Shown here in pieces: positions 42,590-51,610 of a stretch of DNA of 64,000 bases. The notes beneath the pieces were generated by a model. It ran no database searches. It was not told where the DNA came from and saw only the letters and a list, made by a program, of their open reading frames with translations. The translations under genes and the position numbers were made by a program. Source of the stretch: Clostridiales bacterium (GTDB lineage Bacteria; Bacillota_A; Clostridia; Oscillospirales; Oscillospiraceae). The DNA is taken from assembly GCA_019410105.1 (NCBI GenBank), contig DXTB01000001.1, positions 124,001 through 188,000 of the forward strand. The letters run 5' to 3'. The stretch's first letter is position 1. Every line of letters starts with the position of its first letter.

Positions 42590-42634
42590 AGAGTATCCCC
42601 ACGGCAGGTTGTCTGACCACCGTGGGGATACTCT
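42590..42634. repeat. 15-bp inverted repeat after the UbiD-family gene
   Basis: A perfect stem (agagtatccccacgg / ccgtggggatactct) with a 15-base loop and no T-run. It probably ends the ubiX-ubiD transcript, but resembles the T-less inverted repeat at 34112 more than a standard terminator. Confidence 0.7.
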
Positions 42635-43697
42635 GTACCTGGCATCTGGATACTGGCTGGTAGAATAAACGCCTAAAACAAATGACCTCAGAAAGGACCA
42701 GCACAACATGGAAAACAGATCGCCGCGGATCTCTGATGGTTGGATAGCCCGAACCTACAGTGCTGCTATTAGAAAATTGAGCAAGGGCTGTCCGCCTCCA
42801 AACGGCAAAACTGGTTTGCAAAACAGTTGCGGATACATAATTTAGGTAATATCACGGGTATGTGATGCTTTGATAAAGGATGAGAAAAGACCATCAGCGA
42901 TGCAATTCCCAAAATCGATTCAACACTGATCTGAGGGAAGCTCGAACATCCGGTTGAGATTCAATCCTTTTTGATCGGAAAAGCGCCAAAATTCAGGTGG
43001 GGGGTGTTGCACATCATATTCCGTCATGGCTAACATCTCCGGGGAGGGGGGCTTGTGAGCAGAATTGAGGATGAGAACAGAAAATCACCGGAATTAGCAA
43101 TCTGCAGAAAAATACACTGGGTCAAGTCTCACCTAACTTTCTGAGAAGGCCCCCGGAATACCCGGAATTTTTCTGGCAGGGGGCTGGTAAACACAGCGGC
43201 CCATTGGGACTGCCCTGTTTCCGGGGAGGATATCCGTATGACCATGTACAATGACCACATTAAATCCCTGGGACTGGGTAAGCCTCCCGGCGTCGTTACG
43301 GTCGAAAACATTCAGGCATGACAAGTATCCCATCCAAGTACAGTGCGTCTCAGAACATAGAGCACCTGAAGGGGGAAAGCAGTTTGATGATATTTTGATT
43401 GACATGTGAACCTAACAGATATAAGTATGGAAATCGGCGCTTTTGTACCAGCGGATGTTGTGTGGATACAGTAGAATGGAACAAGAGCAGATATCAGAGT
43501 ATATCCGCACCCGGTCGGCGTTGGGTCAGATGGGAGAGCAGATAGAATTGAAGGAAGTTATTGGCCTATTTACGGGTTGTCGGGACAAGACAGCGCAAAA
43601 GAAGTCCTTTAAAAGGGCAGCCCAAGAGAGGAATACAGCCGGCAAAACCTTCAGAGAGCTGTATGCTTTGGCCGAAGCAGGCGCTTATAAGGCCTGT
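42635..43697. other. One-kilobase stretch without a supportable gene
   Basis: Only short, start-less frames are present. A 45-codon frame from ATG 42707 (MENRSPRISDGWIARTYSAA onward) has a weak AGAAAGGA site 15 bases upstream, but no recognisable family. A plus-strand frame around 43,440-43,690 contains MEQEQISEYIRTRSALGQMG, which I do not recognise. The stretch separates the UbiD module from the molybdenum cofactor genes and is probably eroded DNA. Confidence 0.5.
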
Positions 43698-44234
43698 TCA
43701 AGCCTCTGGCCTAGCCGGAGGGGTAACTATGACAGATTGATTGACCAGAGCTGCACAGTCAGCCGGTTCTCCAGTAAGCATCTCCAACCCATGAGCCAGG
43801 GTTGGGAGAATCGCTTCCAGATTTTCCTTGGCGGCTTTGGGAGAGCCGGGGAGATTTACGATGAGAGTCCCACCCCGGATACCCGCTTGGGCCCGGGAGA
43901 GCATACTCCGGGGAGTAATCTGTATAGAGAAATGCCGCATGGCTTCCGGAATTCCCGGTGTCAGCCGCTGGCATACGGCAATGGTGGCCTCCGGCGTCAT
44001 GTCCCGAGGAGAGAAACCCGTGCCGCCGGTGGTAATGATGAGATCCACCGGCTGTTCGTCGCAATAGGACCGCAGGGCGGCCTCAATACGCACCTGCTCA
44101 TCCGGTACTACCAGGGTGGTTCGGACATCGTATCCGGCGGTTTGCAGCAGTTCCACTACAAGGGGACCGCTTGTATCCGGGCGCTCACCCCGGAAGCTGC
44201 GGTCGCTGACGGTGATGACAGCGGCTTTGAACAT
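43698..44234 (-). CDS. mogA: Molybdopterin adenylyltransferase (MogA/MoaB)
   Basis: A 178-residue protein that activates molybdopterin as the adenylate for MoeA-driven molybdenum insertion. The family motifs are AVITVSDRSFRGER at the N terminus, LIITTGGTGFSPRDMTPEAT (MPT/ATP site) and LIVNLPGSPKAAKENLEAI. It is the last intact gene of the minus-strand cofactor block, downstream of the decayed modC. A GGAGC-like site lies just upstream of the ATG. Confidence 0.93.
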   Translation of the reverse strand: MFKAAVITVSDRSFRGERPDTSGPLVVELLQTAGYDVRTTLVVPDEQVRIEAALRSYCDEQPVDLIITTGGTGFSPRDMTPEATIAVCQRLTPGIPEAMRHFSIQITPRSMLSRAQAGIRGGTLIVNLPGSPKAAKENLEAILPTLAHGLEMLTGEPADCAALVNQSVIVTPPARPEA

Positions 44235-44239
44235 ATGAG

Positions 44240-45030
44240 ATCGCTCCTTTACAATCTTGGATCAGTAAATATCTGCCGGTCGCAGCAACACCACAGTGGA
44301 GGACACGTCAGAACCGGTCAATACCACGTCCCTCTGGGAATGGGCAAGAGAAGGGCAGTATCGAAGGGGATCAGGGGGCGGCCATAGCCATGGCACATAC
44401 CCGGCTGCGGCTGCGGTAAACTTCCCACCGGTTGAGGGAGACCCGTACCGCTGAGCCGGAAAAGGCGGAGAGGGCGTCCGCCGGTTCCGGCTCCACCGGC
44501 TACCCCCTGGAGAACCGGCCCGGCCGTGGATGTGTCACGACCTCCGACGCCATCCGGTGGAGCAGTTTCTCCGCTGTGGCTGGGCGGCGTGGCCTCTTTC
44601 GGACTGCCAAAGTTGGCGTTTGGCCGCACCGTCAAAAGGCTCTGTTGCTGAAAACATAACCTACCCGCCGCTGGGATGGCAGAATGCAGCAGGCCGTATT
44701 GTCAAAAAGGGGGATACCGGACAGACTAATCTGTTCCTCGTCCGGTGACAGGAACCTGGCAATCCGCCTCGCGGACTTTCCGCAGCCGGAAGCACCCGGT
44801 AGGGACGGCGTCTTGCTTTCTGCGCCGTACTGGGACTCCAGGTGGAAGGAACCAGAGAGGGGCCGGATACCCGCATGCGGCATGAGGCCTGCACCCTTTC
44901 CTGTTTTTCTTTTGATGACGCTCCAATAGATTTACCGCCAACAATAGGATGTGGAGATAGCGGGGATGCGCAGCGAGCTGCAAAAAGGATGCCAGTCCAT
45001 ATGTGGGAGCTTTTGAGAGAAAAAATCCGG
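44240..45030 (-). pseudogene. Decayed molybdate ABC transporter genes (modB tail and modC)
   Basis: Going leftwards on the minus strand: LHILLLAVNLLERHQKKNRK resembles the last helix of a ModB permease (the rest of modB is gone). Then SFHLESQYGAESKTPS and GASGCGKS, with LSPDEEQISLSGIPLFDN and QRRVGYVFSN, match the start of ModC (Walker A and Q-loop region). After that the frame is lost; ATEKLL-type and switch-region fragments appear in other frames with stops. There is no intact signature or Walker B. So the permease and ATPase of this molybdate importer are dead, while modA is intact. Confidence 0.68.
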
Positions 45031-45031
45031 G

Positions 45032-45069
45032 AAAACCGGGGAACGGACTCAATCCTGTCCGTTCCCCGG
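45032..45069 (-). terminator. Terminator after modA
   Basis: Read on the minus strand, a 13-bp stem (ccggggaacggac / gtccgttccccgg) with an 8-base loop ends in TTTT. It lies between modA and the modB remnant. Confidence 0.82.
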
Positions 45070-45096
45070 TTATGGCGCAGGCCTGCTTTTCACAGA

Positions 45097-45927
45097 TCAG
45101 ACCAGAGGAGAGAAGCCCACTGCCTCATCCGTGGAGAGGAAGTCCAGAAACGCCTTGGCAGCTTCGGGATTGGCGGAGTTCTTCATCACGGCGGCGGGAT
45201 AGATGACCTGTCCGCACATATCGGCAGTGGCCTTATCCACCACTGTCAGTCCGGCGGAGAACGCATCGGTAGCGTAGATGATGCCGCAGTCCACGGCAGC
45301 TTCGCTGACCTGGGTGGTGACCTCCTTGACATTGGAGCCGTAGGTCAGGTGGGTGGCAACAGCAGCCTCGTCAATTCTGTAGTAAGAGAAGATCTTCTGG
45401 GTGTACTGTCCTACCGGAACGTCGCTGTTGCCCATGGCCAGCATGATTTCACCGCTTTTGAGCAGTTCCGCAAGCTGATCGAAGGTTTCGACGCCCTTGG
45501 GATTCTCCTCAGGAACAGCCAGAATCACTTTGTTTTCCAGCAGGTTCAGACGTGTGGCGCTGTCCACGAAGTCAAGGCCCTCGCTGTTTTCCTCACCACC
45601 CTGGGCATCCAGTTGATTCATCTGCTTGGGGGCGGCAGAGATGAAAACATCACAGTCGGCCCCCTCCTGAATCTGGGTTTTCAGGGTGCCGGAGGAATCA
45701 TAGGTGGGCACGATGGTGATGCTTTCATTAACGGCCTCATAGGCTGCAATAGCTTGATTCAGGGATTCCTGCAAAGAGGCGGCGGCAAAAACAATGAGAT
45801 TTACAGGTTCCGCAGTATCCTGAGTTTCAGTATCAGGGGCGTTATTTGTCTCATCAGTGCTGCTGCCGCAGGCTGTGAGGGACAGGACCATTGCTAAGAC
45901 CAGCGGCAACCACAAGGTTCTTTTCAT
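45097..45927 (-). CDS. modA: Molybdate-binding lipoprotein ModA
   Basis: A 276-residue substrate-binding protein. The signal MKRTLWLPLVLAMVLSLTAC ends in lipobox LTAC, and a Thr/Asp/Asn-rich linker follows. The mature protein opens VNLIVFAAASLQESLNQAI, the ModA pattern whose Ala-Ala-Ser loop contacts the oxyanion; YDSSGTLKTQI and DCGIIYATDA are further ModA blocks. In the usual system it hands molybdate or tungstate to ModBC. Here the neighbouring modBC is decayed, so it must work with a transporter encoded elsewhere or be losing function. Confidence 0.92.
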   Translation of the reverse strand: MKRTLWLPLVLAMVLSLTACGSSTDETNNAPDTETQDTAEPVNLIVFAAASLQESLNQAIAAYEAVNESITIVPTYDSSGTLKTQIQEGADCDVFISAAPKQMNQLDAQGGEENSEGLDFVDSATRLNLLENKVILAVPEENPKGVETFDQLAELLKSGEIMLAMGNSDVPVGQYTQKIFSYYRIDEAAVATHLTYGSNVKEVTTQVSEAAVDCGIIYATDAFSAGLTVVDKATADMCGQVIYPAAVMKNSANPEAAKAFLDFLSTDEAVGFSPLV

Positions 45928-46003
45928 GTGGAATCTTCCTTTTCTGATTATTAATTAATGTGTTCTCTTTGCCAATACAGGGGTGGCGCATATCGCATAG
46001 GAT

Positions 46004-47023
46004 TTATTTGCCAAAAGGGCACGCGGGCCAGTGGCAAGACTCGCACCCAAGGCACAGCCCACCCTCTCCCAGGGCGGCGATCTGCTGTCGGGTCACCGGT
46101 ACATCCGCCGCCACAAAGGGCAAGACAAGATCAAAGATGGTGGCTCCGGCGTACATGACGCAGCCGGGCAGACCCATGACTGGGGTGCCGTCCCCGTAAT
46201 AGCCCAGCAGGAACATGGCGCCGGGCAGCACCGGGGCACCGTAGGCGACGATTTTTGCCCCGCTTGCCTGAATGCCGCCGGGGGTGTTGTCATCTGGGTC
46301 CACGCTCATACCGCCGGTGCAGAGGATTACATCGGCTCCGGTGCCCCGGGCCTCCCTTACAGCGCTCGCCACATTCTCCACCCCGTCGCCGGAGTAGGCG
46401 ACAGAAATGGCCCCGATGCCGTAGGCGGCAAGCTTTTCCTTGACGACAGGAGTAAAGGTATCCTGAATGAGGCCCTTTTTCACCTCGCTGCCAGTTGAAA
46501 CAATTGCGGCGGTGCGCCGTACCCAGGGCTTCAGCTCCAGCAGGGGAGCGTCCCCGGCAGCTGCTTCCGCGGCCTGGAGCGTTTTCTCCGGGATAATGAG
46601 GGGAATCACCCGCATACCAGCCAGCTTGTCGCCCTTCTGGACGGCGGTGCCGCCTTTCCGGGTGGCGATCATGATGTCCCCCACATCGTTGACGGCCATG
46701 AGCGATCCCGAGTTCACCAGAAACAATCCATCGCAGGCGGCTTTCAGCTCGACCTTGCCCTCTTTCACCTCGCTGCGATCCATGTTCGCATTGGCACACA
46801 GGGCATACAGCCGCTCAGCGGCATCGTTTTCATGAAGCGTTCCGGGCGTCATTTCCCAGACGTACAAGTGCTCCTTGCCCATAGAGAGGAGTACGGGGAT
46901 ATCTGCCTGCATTACCACATGGCCCTTGCGGAACCGGGCGTCCTTATACTGGCCCTTGATGATCTGGGTGAGGTCGTGGCAGAGCACATGGCCCACGGCC
47001 TCCTCTGTTTTAATGAGTTTCAT
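46004..47023 (-). CDS. MoeA/MogA-like molybdopterin-binding protein with C-terminal Cys motif
   Basis: A 339-residue protein. The N-terminal [20 protein letters not shown] is as in clostridial molybdopterin-binding proteins; the MoCF domain spans about 165-310 with IVSTGSEVKKG, ILCTGGMSVDPDDNTPGGI and PVMGLPGCVMYAG. The extreme C terminus has Cys324, Cys327, Cys330 and Cys335 (CLGCESCHWPAC), which could bind a metal or iron-sulfur cluster. It is distinct from the true MoeA encoded at 49.5-50.7 kb, so it may handle a specialised step or deliver cofactor to a particular enzyme. It overlaps the MOSC gene by 14 bases. Confidence 0.82.
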   Translation of the reverse strand: MKLIKTEEAVGHVLCHDLTQIIKGQYKDARFRKGHVVMQADIPVLLSMGKEHLYVWEMTPGTLHENDAAERLYALCANANMDRSEVKEGKVELKAACDGLFLVNSGSLMAVNDVGDIMIATRKGGTAVQKGDKLAGMRVIPLIIPEKTLQAAEAAAGDAPLLELKPWVRRTAAIVSTGSEVKKGLIQDTFTPVVKEKLAAYGIGAISVAYSGDGVENVASAVREARGTGADVILCTGGMSVDPDDNTPGGIQASGAKIVAYGAPVLPGAMFLLGYYGDGTPVMGLPGCVMYAGATIFDLVLPFVAADVPVTRQQIAALGEGGLCLGCESCHWPACPFGK

Positions 47024-47471
47024 GCTCTATCTCCAAAACTTCAATTGCGTCTCCGGCCCGGACGGCACCCTCTTTCACCACCACGGCAAAGATCCCTTCC
47101 GTAGGCATGACACACCTGCCGACGGCTTTTTTGATGGCGCAGTCACTGTGGCACTCCTTTCCGATCTGGGTCACCTCTATCTCGGTCTCACCGATGCGCA
47201 GGTGAGTACCCACAGGCAGGCTTTTCAGGTCTATGCCCCGGGTGTTGATGTTTTCCGCAAATACTCCGGCGTCCAGGGGGATGGGGCAGACGGAACGCAT
47301 GGTGTCCACGCTTTCCTCTGCCAGGAGGGAGATCTGCCGGTGCCAGTCCCCGGTGTGGGCGTCACCTATGATACCATGACGCAGCTTCAACCGAATTTCC
47401 GGGACGGGGTGCTTGATAGTCCCTTTCTTTTCGCTGATATTGACGGATACAACAGCGGCCAAGCGGCTCAC
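47010..47471 (-). CDS. MOSC-domain protein
   Basis: A 153-residue single MOSC domain, as in the C-terminal part of molybdenum cofactor sulfurase and in YiiM/mARC proteins. [20 protein letters not shown] and the Cys-containing [20 protein letters not shown], with [10 protein letters not shown], are diagnostic; the conserved Cys is thought to contact molybdopterin or carry sulfur. It may modify or deliver cofactor. It overlaps moaC by four bases. Confidence 0.88.
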   Translation of the reverse strand: MSRLAAVVSVNISEKKGTIKHPVPEIRLKLRHGIIGDAHTGDWHRQISLLAEESVDTMRSVCPIPLDAGVFAENINTRGIDLKSLPVGTHLRIGETEIEVTQIGKECHSDCAIKKAVGRCVMPTEGIFAVVVKEGAVRAGDAIEVLEIEHETH

Positions 47472-47947
47472 TCCTTCATTTTATAGTCTCCGCTTTTGCC
47501 GCCGGACTTTTCCAGCAAGCGGATATCGGTAATACGCATGTCCTTCTGAACGGCTTTGCACATATCGTAGATGGTTAATGCCGCGGCCGAAACCGCAGTA
47601 AGTGCCTCCATCTCCACGCCAGTGGTGCCGGTGCAAGTGACGGTGGCCTGGATTTCCACCATACAGGGCTCCTCTGACAGAGCAAAGGTGATGTCGATGC
47701 CGGTGAGGGGCAGAGGGTGGCACATGGGGATCAGCTCCCAAGTGCACTTGGCGGCCTGGATGCCCGCAACCTGAGCTACTGCCAGCACGTCACCTTTTTT
47801 TATGGTGCCGTTCTTGATATGGGCCAGAGTCTCCGGAGCCATATAAATTCCGCCGGTAGCCACCGCTCGCCGGCGGGTCGCGGTCTTGTCCGTCACATTC
47901 ACCATCCTCGCCCGACCGTCTCTGTTAAAATGAGTCAGTTCATGCAC
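47468..47947 (-). CDS. moaC: Cyclic pyranopterin monophosphate synthase accessory/lyase MoaC
   Basis: A 159-residue enzyme that converts the MoaA product to cyclic pyranopterin monophosphate. [35 protein letters not shown] and [20 protein letters not shown] carry the conserved active-site His, Glu and Asp/Lys ([10 protein letters not shown]). It sits three bases after moaA and overlaps the MOSC gene. Confidence 0.96.
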   Translation of the reverse strand: MHELTHFNRDGRARMVNVTDKTATRRRAVATGGIYMAPETLAHIKNGTIKKGDVLAVAQVAGIQAAKCTWELIPMCHPLPLTGIDITFALSEEPCMVEIQATVTCTGTTGVEMEALTAVSAAALTIYDMCKAVQKDMRITDIRLLEKSGGKSGDYKMKE

Positions 47948-47950
47948 AGT

Positions 47951-48895
47951 TCAGCCTCCGATCTGATTCATATTCCGCGGGGTGTCGCTCTTCCGCTCTG
48001 AAAGGTGATGGCGCTGCGGCTTGTGGGCGATGCCCTGCCGGATGGCGTTTTGCAGCTGCCAGCCGTGGAGGCCTCGCAGATCGATCTCCTCCCGGCTGTG
48101 GAGACACCCTTTCAGCTTGCCATCCGCCGTCACCCGGATCCGGCGGCAATCAGCACAGAAGTCGTGACTCATCGGGGAGATCAGGCCCACGGCACCTTTG
48201 GCCCCTGGAATGCGATATCGTCGGGCCACACCTTGTGCCGGAACAGGCCGCAGTTCCGGGCAGCGCTTGAGAACGGCAGTGTCTGGCAGGAAACAGCGCT
48301 TGTCCCAGTTTGCACAGGGACCCATGGGCATCAACTCGATAAAGCGCACCTCCCAGGGATGGAGCTTTGTGAGACCGACAAAATCCAAAATCTCATCGTC
48401 GTTGAAACCGCCAATCAGCACGGTATTGATCTTTAGATTGGTAAATCCCGCCTGCTGGGCAGCCGCAAGCCCCTCAATCGCCTGCTCTAGCGTTCCCATA
48501 CGGGTGATCTGGGTGAACCGTTCCGGCCGCAGGGTATCCAAGCTGATGTTCAGTCGATCCACCCCAGCCTCCCGCAGGGGTGCCGCCAGTTCCGGAAGAA
48601 GCGAGCCATTGGTGGTGAGACACAGCTCTTGAAGGTTTGGGATGGCCCGCAGCCGCCGGCACAGTTCCACGATTCCACGCCGCATCAGAGGCTCCCCTCC
48701 AGTCAGCCGGATCTTTGTAACTCCCAGAGCTACAGCGCCACGAGCCACGGCTTCAAGCTCTTCTAAGGAGAGCATCTCCCGGCGGCTTCGCCGGTGCACC
48801 CTATTCTCGGGCATACAGTACCGGCAGCGATAGTTGCAAAGGTCCGTGACACTCAGGCGCAAATAGTCGATATTTCGTCCGCAGCCGTCAATCAT
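47951..48895 (-). CDS. moaA: GTP 3',8-cyclase MoaA
   Basis: A 314-residue radical-SAM enzyme that starts molybdopterin synthesis from GTP. The SAM-binding cluster is CNYRCRYCMPE near the N terminus. The second, GTP-binding cluster is CADCRRIRVTADGKLKGCLH near the C terminus. The ending departs from the canonical GG terminus: it runs RNMNQIGG, and a final Gly-Gly is indeed present. It overlaps mobA by eight bases. Confidence 0.95.
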   Translation of the reverse strand: MIDGCGRNIDYLRLSVTDLCNYRCRYCMPENRVHRRSRREMLSLEELEAVARGAVALGVTKIRLTGGEPLMRRGIVELCRRLRAIPNLQELCLTTNGSLLPELAAPLREAGVDRLNISLDTLRPERFTQITRMGTLEQAIEGLAAAQQAGFTNLKINTVLIGGFNDDEILDFVGLTKLHPWEVRFIELMPMGPCANWDKRCFLPDTAVLKRCPELRPVPAQGVARRYRIPGAKGAVGLISPMSHDFCADCRRIRVTADGKLKGCLHSREEIDLRGLHGWQLQNAIRQGIAHKPQRHHLSERKSDTPRNMNQIGG

Positions 48896-49484
48896 CGCGG
48901 CCCCCTTTCTCCAGCAGAGCGTTATACGCCTGCGGTGTATTGATGTTCAAAAATAAAGTATCCGGAAATCGGCCCGCCGTTTCAAACGGGATCGCGCACA
49001 GTTCAGACAGCAGTGCCATCACACGCAAATCTCCAGACTGAAGATGCTGCTCCAGTATGGGCAGCGCTGTACGGGCATAGATGCCGCACAGAGGATGTAC
49101 CTGTCCGGAACCGTCCACGCAGATCATGGCGTCTGCCTCTGGCGGAAAGGCCGCCAACATGGCAGAGGCCACTTCCTGGGTGAAGCGTGGCATATCGCAG
49201 GTCACACAGAACAACCAGTCCTTTTGTATCTGCTGAAAGACGGCGTGAAGTCCGGCCAAAGGGCCAGAGCTGGGATAGATGTCAGGAATGGTCTTCCCGG
49301 GAAATCCGTTTCCCAAGGCGGGGTCATTGGCGGAGAGCCAGCGTTCGGGGAAAACCGCCAACTCCCTTGCAATGTGCGCCAGCATGGTTCCGTCCTCCAG
49401 GGGCAGCAACGCCTTGCAACGGCCCATGCGGCGAGACTGGCCGCCCGCCAGAACCACGGCAGCGCAGGAATCAGGAGACAACAT
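48888..49484 (-). CDS. mobA: Molybdenum cofactor guanylyltransferase MobA
   Basis: A 198-residue nucleotidyltransferase that adds GMP to Mo-molybdopterin to make (bis-)MGD, the form used by DMSO-reductase-family enzymes such as the one at 57.1 kb. AAVVLAGGQSRRMGRCKALL is the GTP-binding signature; FCVTCDMPRF and DPALGNGFPGKTI follow. The start is at 49484 after a GAGGT site; the longer reading overlaps moeA and lacks homology. Confidence 0.92.
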   Translation of the reverse strand: MLSPDSCAAVVLAGGQSRRMGRCKALLPLEDGTMLAHIARELAVFPERWLSANDPALGNGFPGKTIPDIYPSSGPLAGLHAVFQQIQKDWLFCVTCDMPRFTQEVASAMLAAFPPEADAMICVDGSGQVHPLCGIYARTALPILEQHLQSGDLRVMALLSELCAIPFETAGRFPDTLFLNINTPQAYNALLEKGGRDD

Positions 49485-49494
49485 TACACGTACC

Positions 49495-50691
49495 TCACAG
49501 CCACAGGATCCGGACCGGATCGCCGGGGCGGATGGCCCCACTGCCAGCGGGCACATCGATCAGGCAATTGCAGCCGATCATGCTGCGCATCTGCCCGTTG
49601 GACTGTGCTGCCGGGGGATATACCCGCCCCTGCTTGCAGAAGGCTCGGAGGAACCGTCGGCTGGGACTGGCCTTGTCGAAGCCCTGTGCCGCGATGGCGG
49701 TATCCGCCCGCAGGAGCGGTTCCGGATCCCCCGTCATCTCGGCCAGCATGGGCCGCAGTAACAGTTCAAAGGGTACTACAGCCGAGAAGGGGTTGCCGGA
49801 CAGCCCCAGCAAGCGGGCATTCCCCAGAACTGCAAACAACGTGGGCATTCCGGGTTTTATATCTATGCCATGAAAGATCACCTCTGCACCGGCGGCTTTG
49901 ACGGCCTGTTCCAGCAAATCCTTCTCTCCTACGGACACGCCGCCGGTGGTCAGAATAAGATCCACCTCCCCGGCGTAGCGGCGCAGAGCTGCCGATAGTG
50001 CCGTCAGATCATCTTCCTGGGTCAGGGCGGCTACAGTCTCCACTCCCAGTTGATGTAGCCGGGCTGAGAGATAGGCGGTGTTGGAGTCATAGATCTTCCC
50101 TGCGGGCAGCACTGTCCCTGGCTGACGGACTTCGTCGCCGGTGGTCAGTATGACTGCCCTGGCTCGTCGCCGGACCCGAAGCTGAGTAAATCCTGCCCCG
50201 GCTGCCACTGCCACGGACGCGGCGTCCACACGGTTTTCCCGTCGTAGCAATAGCGCGTCTGTGCCATACTCTTCTCCCCGATAGCAGATGTTCTTACCAG
50301 ATGCCACTGGCCGGAAGATCTGAACAATCTCCACGCCCAAATCTGTGTCTTCCTGTCGGATGACAGCGTCCGCCCCTGACGGGATCATACAGCCAGTCAT
50401 CAGGCGCACTGCCTGGCCCCGCTTCACACCGACCCGGGCGGGCATTCCGGCCCAGAGCTTATCCACTACCTGAAGTTTGACAGGGGTATCCGGAGTGGCG
50501 GATGCAACATCTGCCGCTACTACGGCGTAGCCGTCCAGCGGGGAGCGGTCGAAGGGCGGCTGAGGAAAGGCGCTGCGGATATCACTGGTCAGGCGGCGGC
50601 CTACCGACTCTGCTAAGGGGACATATTCTTCGTTCAGTACCGGCGCATACCGCACAACCAGGTTCAGCGCCTCCTCAAGTGTAATGGACAT
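49495..50691 (-). CDS. moeA: Molybdopterin molybdenumtransferase MoeA
   Basis: A 398-residue enzyme that inserts molybdate into adenylated molybdopterin. FDRSPLDGYAVVAADV is the N-terminal signature; VRLMTGCMIPSGADAVIRQED, LILTTGGVSVGEKDLLEQAV and LLGLSGNPFSAVVPFELLLR are the MoeA core blocks. The start is at 50691 (MSITLEEALN), with AAAGGAA upstream. It lies ten bases before mobA. Confidence 0.94.
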   Translation of the reverse strand: MSITLEEALNLVVRYAPVLNEEYVPLAESVGRRLTSDIRSAFPQPPFDRSPLDGYAVVAADVASATPDTPVKLQVVDKLWAGMPARVGVKRGQAVRLMTGCMIPSGADAVIRQEDTDLGVEIVQIFRPVASGKNICYRGEEYGTDALLLRRENRVDAASVAVAAGAGFTQLRVRRRARAVILTTGDEVRQPGTVLPAGKIYDSNTAYLSARLHQLGVETVAALTQEDDLTALSAALRRYAGEVDLILTTGGVSVGEKDLLEQAVKAAGAEVIFHGIDIKPGMPTLFAVLGNARLLGLSGNPFSAVVPFELLLRPMLAEMTGDPEPLLRADTAIAAQGFDKASPSRRFLRAFCKQGRVYPPAAQSNGQMRSMIGCNCLIDVPAGSGAIRPGDPVRILWL

Positions 50692-51059
50692 ATGGTCAGG
50701 TTCCTTTCTGCTGTCTCTGTAAATCCAAAGGGAAGGTTGATATGAGTTTCGGCCCATCTAACGGGAACACAAGGCAAGCCGCATTCATGGTTTCTCTGAA
50801 TCTTTCTGATAAGCTGCAATTGTTGGGAACGGTTAAGAGGGATTGGCCAGCCGCCTGTCGGGGGAATCTGTTCAAAAGATGCGGATGACACGGCCATCCA
50901 GCGGCAAGCGATTCAAAAGGGAGCGAGGACTGGGGGAGGCGAGGTGGGTTAAAAGCACCCCGGGCATCAAATAAAGGGGACTGCTGAATGCCGGAACTGG
51001 CGCGCTGGAACAGCAGATTTAAGATGCTTTCAGAAAGAATGGACATAGGCGGCCTCTTT
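50692..51059 (-). other. Gap between mobB and moeA with possible eroded small gene
   Basis: About 370 bases on the cofactor strand. A frame from ATG 51046 to 50696 (116 codons) has a GGCCGCC-rich, poor ribosome site and no recognisable motif. In another frame, IPLNRSQQLQLIRKIQRNHE, followed by CGLPCVPVR, vaguely recalls a small Cys-containing protein found near molybdoenzymes. Because neither frame is intact as that family, I treat this as a decayed gene or spacer and do not assign a function. Confidence 0.35.
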
Positions 51060-51557
51060 TTACGTGGTCAGGGCTCCTGTTTGCAGAAGCTGTAGTAGAT
51101 AATCTGCAAGAGGCCGGGGGTCCTGCGATGAAAAAACAGGACAGGGGGCCGGGGATGGGTAATCTCCCACAATGGCAAGGCAATCCTTGAGCGGAATGGA
51201 AAGCCCGTTGCCGGATGCAGCCCGGTAAATGGCAATTTTAGGGAAATGTTCGTGTTTGTAACCCTCTGTTAGGATCAGGTCAACATTGTGGATTTGCGTA
51301 ATGATGGCAGACAAATCGAAGGAAGAATACTGAAAAAGGGCGAACTGCCGCTTGGATGCAACTGCCACAATGTCTGCACCGGCCTGGGCGAAACGCCAGG
51401 AGTCCTTTCCTTCTATATCAGCCTGAAAGTCGTGGGCATCATGCTTGATGACGGCAATCCGCAGACCAGCGCTCTTCAGGCAGGGGATCAGCTTCTCAAG
51501 ATATGTGGTTTTTCCTGTGTTGGAGTAAGCGGTGAAAGTTAAAACCGGAATCCCCAT
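51060..51557 (-). CDS. mobB: Molybdopterin-guanine dinucleotide biosynthesis adaptor MobB
   Basis: A 165-residue P-loop GTPase that assists MobA. LTFTAYSNTGKTTYLEKLIP is the Walker A region; IAVIKHDAHDFQADIEGKDS and LILTEGYKHEHFPKIAIYR are the MobB hallmarks (switch and TEGYK motif). AGGAGG lies nine bases before the ATG and directly after a strong terminator hairpin, which makes expression likely to be riboswitch- or attenuation-controlled. It is the first gene of the cofactor block. Confidence 0.93.
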   Translation of the reverse strand: MGIPVLTFTAYSNTGKTTYLEKLIPCLKSAGLRIAVIKHDAHDFQADIEGKDSWRFAQAGADIVAVASKRQFALFQYSSFDLSAIITQIHNVDLILTEGYKHEHFPKIAIYRAASGNGLSIPLKDCLAIVGDYPSPAPCPVFSSQDPRPLADYLLQLLQTGALTT

Positions 51558-51571
51558 GAAAGATACCTCCT

Positions 51572-51610
51572 AAAAAGCGTGCTTTGTCGAAAGAACAAAG
51601 CACGCTTTTT
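51572..51610 (-). terminator. Terminator hairpin directly before the mobB ribosome binding site
   Basis: A perfect 15-bp stem (51572-51586 with 51596-51610) flanked by A and T runs. On the minus strand the T-run is followed at once by AGGAGG of mobB, the layout of a riboswitch expression platform. Confidence 0.88.

Noticed and set aside
43443..44387. Plus-strand 314-codon frame overlapping mogA
   Set aside because: Most of it is antisense to the well-conserved mogA; the non-overlapping start has no recognisable domain.
50696..51046. 116-codon minus-strand frame between mobB and moeA
   Set aside because: No family motif and poor ribosome site; kept only as a possible eroded gene.
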